Positions 17,131 through 26,724 are shown, numbered from the stretch's first letter. The stretch is DNA of 64,000 nt from Clostridiales bacterium (GCA_004554165.1 SFNQ01000020.1:13473-77472), one strand, 5' to 3'. The notes: generated by a model not told the origin, from the sequence alone. A program made the numbers and translations.

Positions 17131-18614
17131 TGCGGAGCAAACTCGTTTACATCGCTGCCGCGCTCTGTATGCTGCTGTTATGCTTGGCGCTGCAAGGCCT
17201 GGAAGCTAAAACGGGACCGATGCGGGTTCACCAGCACCGGGTCTCCCCCGCTGCCCAAACGGCCAGCGCCGAAGCGGAGGAAGCGGGTTTTCGGACGCAC
17301 CTGCCCATCGTTCGCCTGACGACCGGCGGGCGGGAGATTCCCGGCGCGCCCGTTCTGGAGGACGGCAAGTTTGCAGGCTATGCTACGGCGGAAAACGGCG
17401 CTACCGCCATAACGGCGGAGTTTGCGCTGATCGACAGCGGCTCCGGGGCAAATGCGCCGGAGGACAGGCCTGCGGTCTCCTCCCCTGCTACTGTGCGTTA
17501 CCGGGGCAACTCCTCGCGTTTTTTTGACAAAAAGTCCTACAGCATCCATCTGGTAACGGAACAGGGGCTTGAAAACCCGCTGGCGCTTTCCGGCATGGCT
17601 GCGCATGACGAGTGGGTTTTGAACGGCCCCTTTCTTGACCGGACGCTGCTTCGCAACTATCTCTGCATGAACATTGCCGGGGAAATCATGGACTATGCGC
17701 CAAATGTCCGCTACTGCGAGCTCTTTCTCGATGGCGCATATCAGGGGCTGTACCTGCTCATGGAGAGCGTCAGCCGCGGCGAGAACCGGATCAACATCGC
17801 AAAGCCCGGGCGCAACAGCAGCGTTACGGGCTATATCGTCCGTTTTGACCGAGCAGACAAGGGCGATCATGAGCTCAACAACTTTACAAGGTATACGTTC
17901 AGGGCCGAGGTTTCCGCTCTTGACGTGCGCTACCCCGGCAAAACGCTGATCAACGAGGCGCGCATGCACTATATCGAGCAGGATCTCAGCCACATTGAAA
18001 AGGTTCTCTACTCCTCTGAGCTGAGCGACAGCAAAACCGGCGCCGCCAAATACCTCGACTACAGGGCTTTTGCCCAGTACTTTGTCATCAACGAATTTTT
18101 CCGCAACGTGGACGCAGGACGCTTTTCGACCTATTATTTTAAGGAAGCGCGCGGAAAACTGAAGCCCTGCGTCTGGGACTTCAACAACGCCTGCGACAAC
18201 TATATCGACTACATATGGGATGAAACGGGCTTCTCCATGCAGAACGCGCCCTGGTTCGGCGCGCTGCTCAGAGACCGCCATTTTGTTGCCACGGTGGTCG
18301 AAACCTACCGAGCGCTGCGGAAGGAGGTGCTGAGCGACGCCTACCTCATGCAGTACATGGACGAAACGCTGGCCTGGCTCGGCGACGCGCCTGCCCGCAA
18401 TTACGGCGTCTGGGGCTGGGTTTTCGATTTGAATCACCATAACGGCATGACCTATCTCACCCCGGCCGAACGCAACTATGAAAGCTATGATGAAGCCGTG
18501 CAGCAGCTGCGCGATTTCCTCACGGCGCGCGGCGCCTGGCTGGACGCGCACATCGATGCGCTGTTTCAATACTGCCACCCTTCCAAAAATACCGCCGGAG
18601 GAGATGGCGCATGA
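17130..18614 (+). CDS. CotH-family secreted protein kinase
   Basis: 494 residues. N-terminal signal anchor (about 4-23), then a 100-residue beta region and a CotH domain: RGNSS (125-129), KKSY (134-137), a conserved block from W162 (VLNGPFLDRTLLRNYL), ELFLDGAYQGLYLLMESV (197-214), NEFFRNVDAG (321-330) and the metal-binding CVWDFNNACDN (347-357). In Bacillus, CotH phosphorylates spore coat proteins; related proteins in non-spore contexts act on exported proteins or carbohydrates. The anchor puts the catalytic domain outside the membrane. Gene overlaps neighbours by 1 and 4 bases. Confidence 0.88.
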   Translation: MRSKLVYIAAALCMLLLCLALQGLEAKTGPMRVHQHRVSPAAQTASAEAEEAGFRTHLPIVRLTTGGREIPGAPVLEDGKFAGYATAENGATAITAEFALIDSGSGANAPEDRPAVSSPATVRYRGNSSRFFDKKSYSIHLVTEQGLENPLALSGMAAHDEWVLNGPFLDRTLLRNYLCMNIAGEIMDYAPNVRYCELFLDGAYQGLYLLMESVSRGENRINIAKPGRNSSVTGYIVRFDRADKGDHELNNFTRYTFRAEVSALDVRYPGKTLINEARMHYIEQDLSHIEKVLYSSELSDSKTGAAKYLDYRAFAQYFVINEFFRNVDAGRFSTYYFKEARGKLKPCVWDFNNACDNYIDYIWDETGFSMQNAPWFGALLRDRHFVATVVETYRALRKEVLSDAYLMQYMDETLAWLGDAPARNYGVWGWVFDLNHHNGMTYLTPAERNYESYDEAVQQLRDFLTARGAWLDAHIDALFQYCHPSKNTAGGDGA

Positions 18615-20755
18615 AAAAATTTCTGATTTTCGCCGCAGCGGTTTCCCTCGTCCTGTTGGGGCTGCGCTACGCGGTCTTTTCTCTGGGCTGGTACGGCGAT
18701 CTTTCGCCGGATACGCCGGTCACGGCCGCATTCTGGACGGAGGGAGACGCGCTGTATTACCGGGACGCCTCCGGCGTTGCCGCACCCTTTGTGATCCGCG
18801 GCGTGGAGCTGCCCGCCAGCATTCCCGGTCAGTACGGCTCGGACTACGCCATCGACGAGGAAACCTACCTGCGCTGGTTCTCCCTCATGCAGCAGATGGG
18901 CGCCAACACCATTCGCATTTACACGATTTATGACGACGGTTTTTACAACGCGCTCTATCGCTACAACGCGGGGCGGGAAACGCCGCTCTATCTCCTTCAG
19001 GGGATTCAGGTCTCCGAGGCTGCCAATGCTTCCGGCAGCGACGCCTATTCCAGGGCGTTTTTCGACGCGCTCCTGCAGGACGCAAGGTGCGCGGTGGATG
19101 TGATTCATGGCCGCAGGAACATTGTGCTCCGTCAGGCAACCGGCAGCGGCAGCTACCGCCGCGACGTCTCCCCCTATGTGCTGGGCTTCATCGTGGGCAA
19201 CGAATGGAGCGCCGACACCATCGCCTACACGGATCATACCGAAAAGCATCCCTCTGCCTATTCCGGCGCCTACTTTCGCACCGCGGAGGGCGCGAGCCGT
19301 TTTGAGGTTCTGCTTGCGCGGGTGCTGGATGCGCTTGCCGACTATGAAGCGGACAAGTACCATTCACAGCGTCTGTACGCCTTCCTGAATACGCCCGAAA
19401 CCGACCCCTTTGCCTATGAAACGGTCTATGCAAGGCAGCTTCACAAATTTTCCGTTGTGGACGCGGAGCATATCCTGCCTACGCAGCGCCTTGCGGGGGG
19501 CTATTTTGCGGCCTACCGGCTGTTTCCTTTCTGCGAGGACTTCTACTCCTGCTTTTCGGTGGAGCAGAAAGCCGCGCTCCGGGATATGCGAAAGGGTCTT
19601 GACACGCAAATGGCGTACGGCGGCTATCCCCAGCTTCTCAGCCGCTACCACAGCATGCCGGTGGCCATCATCGGCTACAGCGCCTCCTCCTCCCGCGGCG
19701 CGACCAACGAAGACGGCCCCTGCACCGAGGCGCAGCAGGGCGAGCGGCTGCTTTCCGCCTACCGGGATTTTCTCCGCGCAGGCTGTGCCGGCGCCTGCAT
19801 CGATTCCTGGCAGGATGCCTGGGACCGGAGCTGCTGGAACACCGCCTATGCCGTAGACGGAAACGCGGCGAGGCTCTGGCACGACCTGCAGACGGAAACG
19901 CAGGGACAGGGTCTGCTGGCTTTTGATCCGGACGGCCAAACCGCCGGCTATCCCGACGGCGATCGTTCGGAATGGACGCCGGCCGACGTTGTGCTGGAAG
20001 AAAACGGGCTCAGGCTTTCCCTCCGATACGATGCGCGCGGGCTTTCCCTCCTGATTGAGGGGGACGGGCTTACGCCCGATACGCCGCTGTATCTCCCCAT
20101 TGACCTGACGCCGGTATCCGGCAGCATGCGCTCCGACAGCCCCGCGCTCTCCTTTTCCCGCGCAGCGGATTTCCTGCTTGTTCTCGGCGGCGGGGAAAGC
20201 CGGCTGCTGGTGCAGGCGCGCTATGAGTCGCTCCGCGCGGGCTTTCTCATGGAGACTGCGGGCGAAGACCCCTATGTCTCCTGCCCTGCCGCAGATGATC
20301 CGCGCTTTGTTCCCATCCGCATGATTCTTAAAAACACGGCGCTGGTCTCCGAGGATGCTTCTCCGGCGGAGATGGATGCGGCAAAGCGCTCCCCGACCTT
20401 TGAAACGGGCCTGTTAACCCGGGGCAATGCCAACCCCGCCGCGCAGGACTATCACTCGCTGGCGGACTACTGCTATGGCCAAGGTTTTGTTGAGGTTCTC
20501 CTTCCCTGGCAGCTTCTCAACTTCCGCAATCCCGCCGCCATGGAAATCCACGACGATTACTATGTGCATTACGGCGTGGAGGGCCGGCGCATCGACGCGC
20601 TCTACATCGGCATACAGGCCGGAACCGGTTCAACCCCCATCCCCATGGCCGGCTTCTCTCTGCGCGGCTGGGGCGAACCCGTCCGTTTTTATGAGCGGCT
20701 CAAAGACTCCTACTGGATTTTGCAGGAAGGCTGGGGTGGCGGCGATGCGGATTGA
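18611..20755 (+). CDS. Membrane-anchored glycosidase-like protein, probably missing its nucleophile
   Basis: 714 residues. A signal anchor (3-25) precedes a clan GH-A-like barrel: VIRGVELPASIPG (61-73), MGANTIRIYTIY (96-107) and GNEW (196-199), where E198 fits the acid/base. At the place where the nucleophile Glu is expected before a G-x-x-S turn, the sequence is MPVAIIGYSASSSR (349-362), with no Glu. A C-terminal beta-sandwich region (about 430-700) resembles a carbohydrate-binding module. It may bind polymer rather than cut it. It overlaps the CotH gene by 4 bases and the next gene by 11. Confidence 0.7.
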   Translation: MKKFLIFAAAVSLVLLGLRYAVFSLGWYGDLSPDTPVTAAFWTEGDALYYRDASGVAAPFVIRGVELPASIPGQYGSDYAIDEETYLRWFSLMQQMGANTIRIYTIYDDGFYNALYRYNAGRETPLYLLQGIQVSEAANASGSDAYSRAFFDALLQDARCAVDVIHGRRNIVLRQATGSGSYRRDVSPYVLGFIVGNEWSADTIAYTDHTEKHPSAYSGAYFRTAEGASRFEVLLARVLDALADYEADKYHSQRLYAFLNTPETDPFAYETVYARQLHKFSVVDAEHILPTQRLAGGYFAAYRLFPFCEDFYSCFSVEQKAALRDMRKGLDTQMAYGGYPQLLSRYHSMPVAIIGYSASSSRGATNEDGPCTEAQQGERLLSAYRDFLRAGCAGACIDSWQDAWDRSCWNTAYAVDGNAARLWHDLQTETQGQGLLAFDPDGQTAGYPDGDRSEWTPADVVLEENGLRLSLRYDARGLSLLIEGDGLTPDTPLYLPIDLTPVSGSMRSDSPALSFSRAADFLLVLGGGESRLLVQARYESLRAGFLMETAGEDPYVSCPAADDPRFVPIRMILKNTALVSEDASPAEMDAAKRSPTFETGLLTRGNANPAAQDYHSLADYCYGQGFVEVLLPWQLLNFRNPAAMEIHDDYYVHYGVEGRRIDALYIGIQAGTGSTPIPMAGFSLRGWGEPVRFYERLKDSYWILQEGWGGGDAD

Positions 20756-21857
20756 GATTGAAAACATCATTTACTGGTATCTGTTCCTCTGCGTCGCGCT
20801 GCTGCTGTTTCACCTCGCCTATGTCCTCTTTTCAGGGCTGCGCGGCTATCGAAGCCAGCGCCTGACGGAGCGGTGGGCGGCGGAAATCGGGCGGCAGCTC
20901 AGCCTTCTCCGTGAGGGTTTCCCGGTTGAGCCGGCGCACCAGCGGCGGCTGCGTCGCACGCTTCGGCATGTTGAGCAGCTGATTTCCTATGCCGAAGCCC
21001 TCTCCTGCTGGCGCGGGCAGGAGCCCGGCCTTGTGCGGGACTACCTCTTTGCCAACTGTCCCGCCATGCAGGAGCTGGCCTTTGCCTATCAGGGAAGAGA
21101 GAGCATGGAGCGGGCTTACTTTGCCTACTTCATCTCAAAAAACCAGCCCTGTGCCGGCGAGGAATACCATCCTCTGATGGGCGCGCTGCTCTCCTACCTC
21201 GAAAACTCCACCGTCTACTGCCGCCATCTGGTTCTTGAGGCGCTCTGCGCGCTTGGCAATGTGCAGGCAGTGGAAAAACTGCTGGCCAGCTTCAACGAGA
21301 ACGCTTTCTTCCACCACCATAAGCTCCTCTCAGACGCGCTGCTGTCCTTTTCCGGCGACCGTGAAGCGCTGGCCGCGCGCCTCTGGGGCCACTGCGGCCA
21401 GTGGAACGTGAACCTTATGACCGCCGTAATCGAGTTCATCTCCGGCTGCTCGGACGCCTATCAGAAACCCTTCTGCGCCCTGATTGTCTCCGGGCAGGCG
21501 GAGGCGGAGCTGCGGCTTGCGGCGCTGCGCTATTTCCGGCGCAGGCCCTACGCCCCCATGCGGCCGATTCTCCTGCAACTGCTTAAAAGCGGCGGTTCGG
21601 ACGTGAACCTTGCCATCGTTGCAGCCTCCGTGCTGGATCGCTATCCGGGGCAGGACACCGTCGCCGCACTGAAGGCAGCGCTGTCCCACCCGAACTGGTA
21701 TGTGCGCTACAACGCGGCGGGCTCCCTGGTTGCGCTCGGACAGACCGAGGCGAGCCTGAAGGACATTCTCGACGGACCCGACCGCTTTGCGCGGGAGATT
21801 CTCGCTTACCGGCTCGGAGAAGCCGCTGCGGCAAAGGAGGCGAAACAAACGGCATGA
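20745..21857 (+). CDS. HEAT-repeat protein with N-terminal membrane anchor
   Basis: 370 residues. Start MRIEIENIIYW at 20745 with GGTGGCGG upstream, inside the end of the preceding gene. One transmembrane helix (about 9-30), then helical pairs recognisable as HEAT repeats, for example HLVLEALCALGNVQAVEKLL, AELRLAALRYFRRRPYAPMR and HPNWYVRYNAAGSLVALGQT near the end. HEAT solenoids are protein-docking platforms; next to a glycosyltransferase it may be the cytoplasmic adaptor of the synthase complex. It overlaps the glycosyltransferase gene by 4 bases. Confidence 0.82.
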   Translation: MRIEIENIIYWYLFLCVALLLFHLAYVLFSGLRGYRSQRLTERWAAEIGRQLSLLREGFPVEPAHQRRLRRTLRHVEQLISYAEALSCWRGQEPGLVRDYLFANCPAMQELAFAYQGRESMERAYFAYFISKNQPCAGEEYHPLMGALLSYLENSTVYCRHLVLEALCALGNVQAVEKLLASFNENAFFHHHKLLSDALLSFSGDREALAARLWGHCGQWNVNLMTAVIEFISGCSDAYQKPFCALIVSGQAEAELRLAALRYFRRRPYAPMRPILLQLLKSGGSDVNLAIVAASVLDRYPGQDTVAALKAALSHPNWYVRYNAAGSLVALGQTEASLKDILDGPDRFAREILAYRLGEAAAAKEAKQTA

Positions 21858-23257
21858 TGCAGGCGCTGCAAACCTATCTGCACTATGTGGGCATCTTCTT
21901 TATCGTGTACCTCATTCTGTACGCTTCCTACCTGTTTCTTTCCGTGATTGAGGGCGCGCTCCAGCTTTACCTGCGCGACAGACGCCAGCGCGTCCACAAC
22001 GAGCTCAAGCACGAGTTTTACCTGCCGGTTTCCGTCCTCATCCCGGCGCACAACGAGGAGGTTACCATCGTCGGCAGCGTGCGCTCGCTCCTCGAACTCA
22101 ACTACCGTCTGTTCGAGATCATCGTCATAGACGACGGTTCTTCCGATCAGACCGCAAAAGAGCTGATCGAGGCCTTTCATCTCGTCAGGATGGACCGGCC
22201 GCTCCATGTCCGCATCCCCTGCAAGCCGCTCAGGAGCATCTGGGAAGGCAGCGTGCGAGGTATCAAGCTCACCCTGGTGTGCAAGGAAAACGGCGGTAAG
22301 GGCGATGCGCTCAATATGGGCATCAACGCCTCTCGATATCCCTACTTTCTCTGCCTGGACGCGGACTCGCTGCTGCAGGCCGACTCGCTGGAAAAGATTA
22401 TCCAGCCCGTGCTCGAAAACGACAGCGTGGTGGCCGTGGGCGGGCTTATCCGCATTGCGCAGTGCGTAAAAATGGAGCATGGCGCAGTGCAATCCTACCA
22501 TCTCCCGTCCGACCTGATCACCTGCCTGCAGGTGGTCGAGTACGACCGCTCGTTTATGGCCTCCCGTATTCTGATGGACCGCTACAACGGAAACCTGATC
22601 ATCTCCGGCGCCTTCGGCCTGTTTAAAAAGGATGTGGTCATCGCTGCGGGCGGCTACGATACGGATACGCTGGGCGAGGATATGGAGCTGGTGCTCAAGC
22701 TCCACATGTTCTGCCGCAACAACGGCCTCCCCTATTCCATCCGCTATGAGCCGAACGCCGTTTGCTGGAGCCAGGCGCCGTCCACGCTGCGCGATCTGGC
22801 AAAACAGCGCAGGCGCTGGCATCTGGGCCTGTTCCAGAGTCTGGTGAAGTACCGCGGTATCTTTGGCCGGCTGCGTTTTGGCCCTGTCAGCTATCTCTCG
22901 TATGTCTACTACCTTCTGTTTGAGCTGCTGTCGCCGATCATCGAGGTTTTTGGCATCGCCACCACCGTGCTTGCCGCTGCGGCGGGATTGCTGGACGTAC
23001 CCTTTATGCTGCATTTTTTCGTGCTCTACGCGGTCTACGGCGCTGTGCTGACCATGACGGCCTTCTGCCAGCGCATCTACACGCAAAACCTGCGGATTTC
23101 ACTGGCCGATTCGCTGAAGGCAGCGCTGGTGTGCCTGCTGGAGAGCCTGTTCTTCCGCTATGTGCTCTCCTTTGTGCGCATGACGTCTTTTTTCGGCTAC
23201 CGCAGCAAAAAGCGGCAGTGGGGTTCCATACGGCGTATCCGGCAGAACGCGGAATAA
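21854..23257 (+). CDS. Processive family 2 glycosyltransferase
   Basis: 467 residues. Helix 1 at about 10-30, then a GT-A domain with VLIPAHNEE (61-69), IDDGSSD (92-98), the DAD metal motif (169-171), GED (274-276) and QRRRW (318-322). At least three transmembrane helices follow (about 340-430). The QxxRW motif and C-terminal helices are those of processive synthases such as cellulose, hyaluronan and poly-GlcNAc synthases, which extrude the polymer. The sugar cannot be told from sequence. Last gene of the operon; the other six products are likely modifiers, anchors or exporters of this polymer. Confidence 0.9.
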   Translation: MMQALQTYLHYVGIFFIVYLILYASYLFLSVIEGALQLYLRDRRQRVHNELKHEFYLPVSVLIPAHNEEVTIVGSVRSLLELNYRLFEIIVIDDGSSDQTAKELIEAFHLVRMDRPLHVRIPCKPLRSIWEGSVRGIKLTLVCKENGGKGDALNMGINASRYPYFLCLDADSLLQADSLEKIIQPVLENDSVVAVGGLIRIAQCVKMEHGAVQSYHLPSDLITCLQVVEYDRSFMASRILMDRYNGNLIISGAFGLFKKDVVIAAGGYDTDTLGEDMELVLKLHMFCRNNGLPYSIRYEPNAVCWSQAPSTLRDLAKQRRRWHLGLFQSLVKYRGIFGRLRFGPVSYLSYVYYLLFELLSPIIEVFGIATTVLAAAAGLLDVPFMLHFFVLYAVYGAVLTMTAFCQRIYTQNLRISLADSLKAALVCLLESLFFRYVLSFVRMTSFFGYRSKKRQWGSIRRIRQNAE

Positions 23258-23341
23258 GCGCGCTGTTTTGCGTCATACTGAGCGTATCCCGCTTCCCTCC
23301 GGTTCGGAGCGTTCAATACCATACGAAAGGACATGATAACG

Positions 23342-24316
23342 ATGTGCACGGCTGTAAATTACAAAACGAAGGATCACTATTTTGGCCGAAATCTGGATTT
23401 GGAGCTTTCCTATGGCGAGACGGTCACCATCACGCCGAGAAACTGTCCCTTTACGTTTCGCAGGGCCGCGCCGCTCAAAACGCACTATGCGCTGATCGGC
23501 ATGGCGCTGCTTGTGGAGCAGTACCCGCTGTATTTTGACGCGACCAACGAAAAGGGTCTCAGCATGGCGGGTCTGAACTTCCCGGGCAACGCGGACTACA
23601 AGCCGGAGGCGCCGGGCAGGGACAACATTACGCCCTTTGAATTCATCCCTTGGATTCTCGGCCAGTGCGCAAGCGTGGCAGAAGCGCGCCCCCTCCTTGA
23701 CCGGCTGAACCTTGTAAAGATCGATTTCAGCCAGCAGTATCCGCTGTCGCCGCTGCACTGGATCCTTTCGGACCGCGATACGTCCATCACCGTCGAATCC
23801 GTTGCGGAGGGGTTAAAGGTGTACGACAACCCCGTCGGCGTGCTGACGAACAACCCGACCTTTGATTACCACATGACCAACCTCAGCAACTACATGAACC
23901 TCACGCGGGAGTACCCGCAATCCCGCTTTGCACCCGGGTTTCCCCTCAAGCCCTACAGCCGCGGCATGGGCGGCATGGGACTGCCGGGCGATCTGTCCTC
24001 CGCCTCCCGCTTTGTGAAGGCTGCGTTCACAAAGCTGAATTCCCTCTCCGGGGACTCGGAATCCGAGAGCGTCAGCCAGTTTTTCCATATTCTCGGTTCG
24101 GTGGCGCAGCAGCGCGGCTGCGTCGTCGTGGAAAACGGGGAATACGAATACACCATCTATTCCTCCTGCGTAAACACCGACCGGGGCGTGTATTACTACA
24201 AAACCTACGAAAACAGTCAGATTACGGCGGTCGATCTGCACCGGGAGAATCTCGAGGGCAAGGTTCCCGTCTCCTATCCCCTCTTCCATGAGCAGCGGTT
24301 TTACAGGCAAAACTGA
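23342..24316 (+). CDS. bsh: Bile salt hydrolase (choloylglycine hydrolase family)
   Basis: 324 residues, Ntn hydrolase. The start must be the second ATG (23342): AAAGGA sits 10 bases upstream and Cys2 becomes the N-terminal nucleophile after Met removal. Residues matching the Clostridium perfringens enzyme are all present: C2, R16, D19 (GRNLDLE), N79 (GLNFPGNADY), N171 (LTNNPTFDYH), R223 (SASRFVKAA). It hydrolyses glycine- or taurine-conjugated bile acids in the cytoplasm; penicillin V acylases share the fold, but the GLNFPGNADY and LTNNPTFDYHMTN contexts favour bile salts. Monocistronic; it marks a gut habitat. Confidence 0.92.
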   Translation: MCTAVNYKTKDHYFGRNLDLELSYGETVTITPRNCPFTFRRAAPLKTHYALIGMALLVEQYPLYFDATNEKGLSMAGLNFPGNADYKPEAPGRDNITPFEFIPWILGQCASVAEARPLLDRLNLVKIDFSQQYPLSPLHWILSDRDTSITVESVAEGLKVYDNPVGVLTNNPTFDYHMTNLSNYMNLTREYPQSRFAPGFPLKPYSRGMGGMGLPGDLSSASRFVKAAFTKLNSLSGDSESESVSQFFHILGSVAQQRGCVVVENGEYEYTIYSSCVNTDRGVYYYKTYENSQITAVDLHRENLEGKVPVSYPLFHEQRFYRQN

Positions 24317-24710
24317 GGCCTGCTTTGCGGAAGCGGCCCGCCGCGGCTGTCAATCGGAGAACACTTTTTTTGAACGGCAGCTTCGTCCTGCCGTTCTCCC
24401 TTGCCTGCGGGCCTTCCTTCCTGCTTCCGCTCCGGCCTGACGGCTTTCCCGCCGGGCGCCGTCAGCCCTGCGCCTTGATGCGGCCGGCTGCATTCCGGTG
24501 CAAGCGGCAATGCGCAGGCGAAGCGCCGGCTCTGACGCCAGCCCCCCTCCCTTTGTCGGCTTCCCGCCACAGTCTTATTCTTTCACTTGCCTTGTCTGGT
24601 GCCTTGTTTTATAATTCACTTGTTTTCAGAAGGTCAAAACCGCGATGTCCCGGCCTGCGGCCGGGCCACAGACGATTGGATCAAAACAAAGCAATGCCCG
24701 GAGGAGCCCC
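24317..24710. other. Intergenic region between bsh and the chorismate enzyme
   Basis: 394 bases, no gene seen. It contains a hairpin (24372-24396, GAACGGCAG / CTGCCGTTC) without a downstream T-run and the promoter at 24587-24615. Confidence 0.5.
24587..24615 (+). promoter_or_regulatory. Sigma-A promoter of the chorismate-utilising gene
   Basis: TTGCCT (24587-24592), 17 bases, perfect TATAAT (24610-24615). The start codon is 95 bases downstream. Confidence 0.7.
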
Positions 24711-26144
24711 ATGCATCAAATCACAGTAAACGGTAACGTAAGGAAGATCGATTATGAAATGAACGCCCTGAAAACGGGCCGTTGGGTCGAAGCCATTGCC
24801 GTGCAATACGCCGCCTGCTTTTCTGATCCCTCTTACCGAAGCGTATTCCTTTCCAAAAATCCGGATCGGGAAAACATGCTGATCGGCGCGGTGGGCAGGC
24901 TTATCGGCATGCGTGTGCGGGTTTGCCGCACAAAGCTGGAGGGCGCCGTGGACTACCGCGGAGAAACCGTATTCGCCTGCAGCGAAGAAAACGAAGAAAA
25001 CACGGAAGGGTTTGACAGCCTCCCCTTTCAGAAAATTTTCGCGCTCTGCAACCGGCTGATGCGCAGCATAAAGGCTTATTTGCCCGGGGAATTGCAGGGT
25101 GTCCCCTTCCTTGGCGGCGTAAAAAGCATTCTGCTGTGCGACGGGCCGCAGGACATGGTGGATTTCTATCTTCCGGAGCTGGCGGTGTTCGGCACGGAGA
25201 AGGACTTTCGCCTGTTTCACGCCGCGGGGCTTCCCGCAGACGAGCTGCTGGCCGTGGAGCCCGCCGCGCAGGTTTGCGCCCCTCCCGCGATCTGCCGCCG
25301 AAGTCTCGCGCCAACAAGGGAGGAGTACCTCCGACGCATGGATGGCGTGATGAAAAAGCTGAAGGAAGGCGTCATCAAAAAGATCATCGTTGCGCGCAAA
25401 TGTACCGTGGAAACAACAGCGCCCTTTGATCCCTTCGGCTATGCGGAATACCTCATCGATCGGTTCTACCAGGAGTATTTCTATCTGTTCCGGCACGGGC
25501 CTGCGCAGCAATGGATCGGCATTACGCCGGAAAACCTGTTCAAGCAGCGGGGACGGCAGGTGATCACCATTCCTCTGGCCGGCACGATCCGAAAGACCGG
25601 CGACGCCGGGAGGGATGCGGCGGCGCTTGGGGAGGCGACGCCCGGCTCAAATCTTGTGATTGAGCACGAGAGCGCCCGCGACTTCATGGTTTCGCAGTTA
25701 AAAGCGGCAAACATCGGCAAGGTAATCCTGGCCCGCAGCAATGAGATTCTGGAAATGCCTTATGCCTACCACCTGATGAGCGAAATCCATGTGGAACTGG
25801 ATGAAACCGCCACCTGCTTCGATCTGCTTGCCGCCATGTATCCGCCCGCTGCGGTTTGGGGTATTCCGGTCAACCGGATCGAGCCGGTCATTGCCGAGAC
25901 GGAACCCTTTGCGCGCGAGTTTTATTCCGGCCTGTACGGATACTGGGATTTTCAGGGAAATGCAGACATTGCGCTGGTCATCCGCTCGGCAAAGCTGGAC
26001 GCGGAGGACAGGCTTTCGGTCTATATCGGCAGCGGCATCATCGACTGCGCGGATCCGGAAGCGGAATGGTCGGAGACCGAGAGCAAAATGCAGCCGCTCG
26101 TGGGCTATTTCGCCAACAGCGCCGCCTGTTTTTCACAGGAATAG
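24711..26144 (+). CDS. Chorismate-binding enzyme, isochorismate/salicylate synthase-like
   Basis: 477 residues from ATG 24711, with GGAGGAG upstream. The C-terminal 250 residues are the MST chorismate fold: IKKIIVARKC, ITPENLFKQRG, IPLAGTIRKTGD, VIEHESARDFM, PPAAVWGIPVNRI, FYSGLYGYWDFQG and a final block ending ADPEAEWSETESKM. EW-x-ET near the end and IPLAGT favour isochorismate or salicylate synthase; the GNADIAL-IRS stretch is closer to anthranilate or aminodeoxychorismate synthases, so the product is uncertain. The N-terminal 200 residues match neither class by eye. It is monocistronic, with its own promoter and terminator. Confidence 0.75.
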   Translation: MHQITVNGNVRKIDYEMNALKTGRWVEAIAVQYAACFSDPSYRSVFLSKNPDRENMLIGAVGRLIGMRVRVCRTKLEGAVDYRGETVFACSEENEENTEGFDSLPFQKIFALCNRLMRSIKAYLPGELQGVPFLGGVKSILLCDGPQDMVDFYLPELAVFGTEKDFRLFHAAGLPADELLAVEPAAQVCAPPAICRRSLAPTREEYLRRMDGVMKKLKEGVIKKIIVARKCTVETTAPFDPFGYAEYLIDRFYQEYFYLFRHGPAQQWIGITPENLFKQRGRQVITIPLAGTIRKTGDAGRDAAALGEATPGSNLVIEHESARDFMVSQLKAANIGKVILARSNEILEMPYAYHLMSEIHVELDETATCFDLLAAMYPPAAVWGIPVNRIEPVIAETEPFAREFYSGLYGYWDFQGNADIALVIRSAKLDAEDRLSVYIGSGIIDCADPEAEWSETESKMQPLVGYFANSAACFSQE

Positions 26145-26255
26145 GTTCCAACGCCTCCCCCGCCGGCTTCCGGCGGCGGCGCCGATTCTCTCTGGGGAGC
26201 AGCCCGCGGGCGCAGGCGATCCGCTCCCATGACTCTGTGTACGGCAAAGCGTTTC

Positions 26256-26290
26256 GGGAAGGCAAAAGCAATAGCGCCTTCCCCTTTTTA
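26256..26290 (+). terminator. Intrinsic terminator of the chorismate-utilising gene
   Basis: GGGAAGGC (26256-26263) pairs with GCCTTCCC (26276-26283), followed by CTTTTT. Confidence 0.75.
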
Positions 26291-26685
26291 TCTGGTTTCC
26301 CACAGACGAAAGGTTCTCCCATGGTCCATACCGGGCCTGCGGCGCCTTTTTCGTGGGCTGTGCAGGCAGGCAGGAGAATGTCGCCTGCTTTTTTAAATTC
26401 GGGACCTGCTGCGCGCTGTCCCTCCCCGCCCTTTCCTCTCCTCTGCCGGGCCGGGCCACCTTTCTCGCCGCAATACTCCGGGGCTCCGCATTGGACAAAA
26501 ACCGCCGCGCCATAGCACTGGCCCCAAACGCCGCAAAAAATTCCGCCACAGGAGAAATTGACACAAAGCCGGCTGCCAGGCAGTGCGGCCTTTTGGTGGA
26601 AGCGGGCGGAGCGCCGGAAACGAGGCAGGGTGCAAGCAGCGACACTTGAGAGCGCAATTTTCGAAAAAAAACGTTTCGATTCCCA

Positions 26686-26714
26686 TAGACAAAATGTTTT
26701 TTTTCATCTATAAT
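26686..26714 (+). promoter_or_regulatory. Sigma-A promoter of the metal importer/XdhC operon
   Basis: TAGACA (26686-26691), 17 bases, TATAAT (26709-26714). Transcription should begin near 26721. Confidence 0.7.
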
Positions 26715-26724
26715 GTCTCCAATG

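Noticed and set aside
24372..24396. Hairpin as a terminator of bsh
   Set aside because: The T-run lies before, not after, the stem on the plus strand, and becomes an A-run after it on the minus strand.
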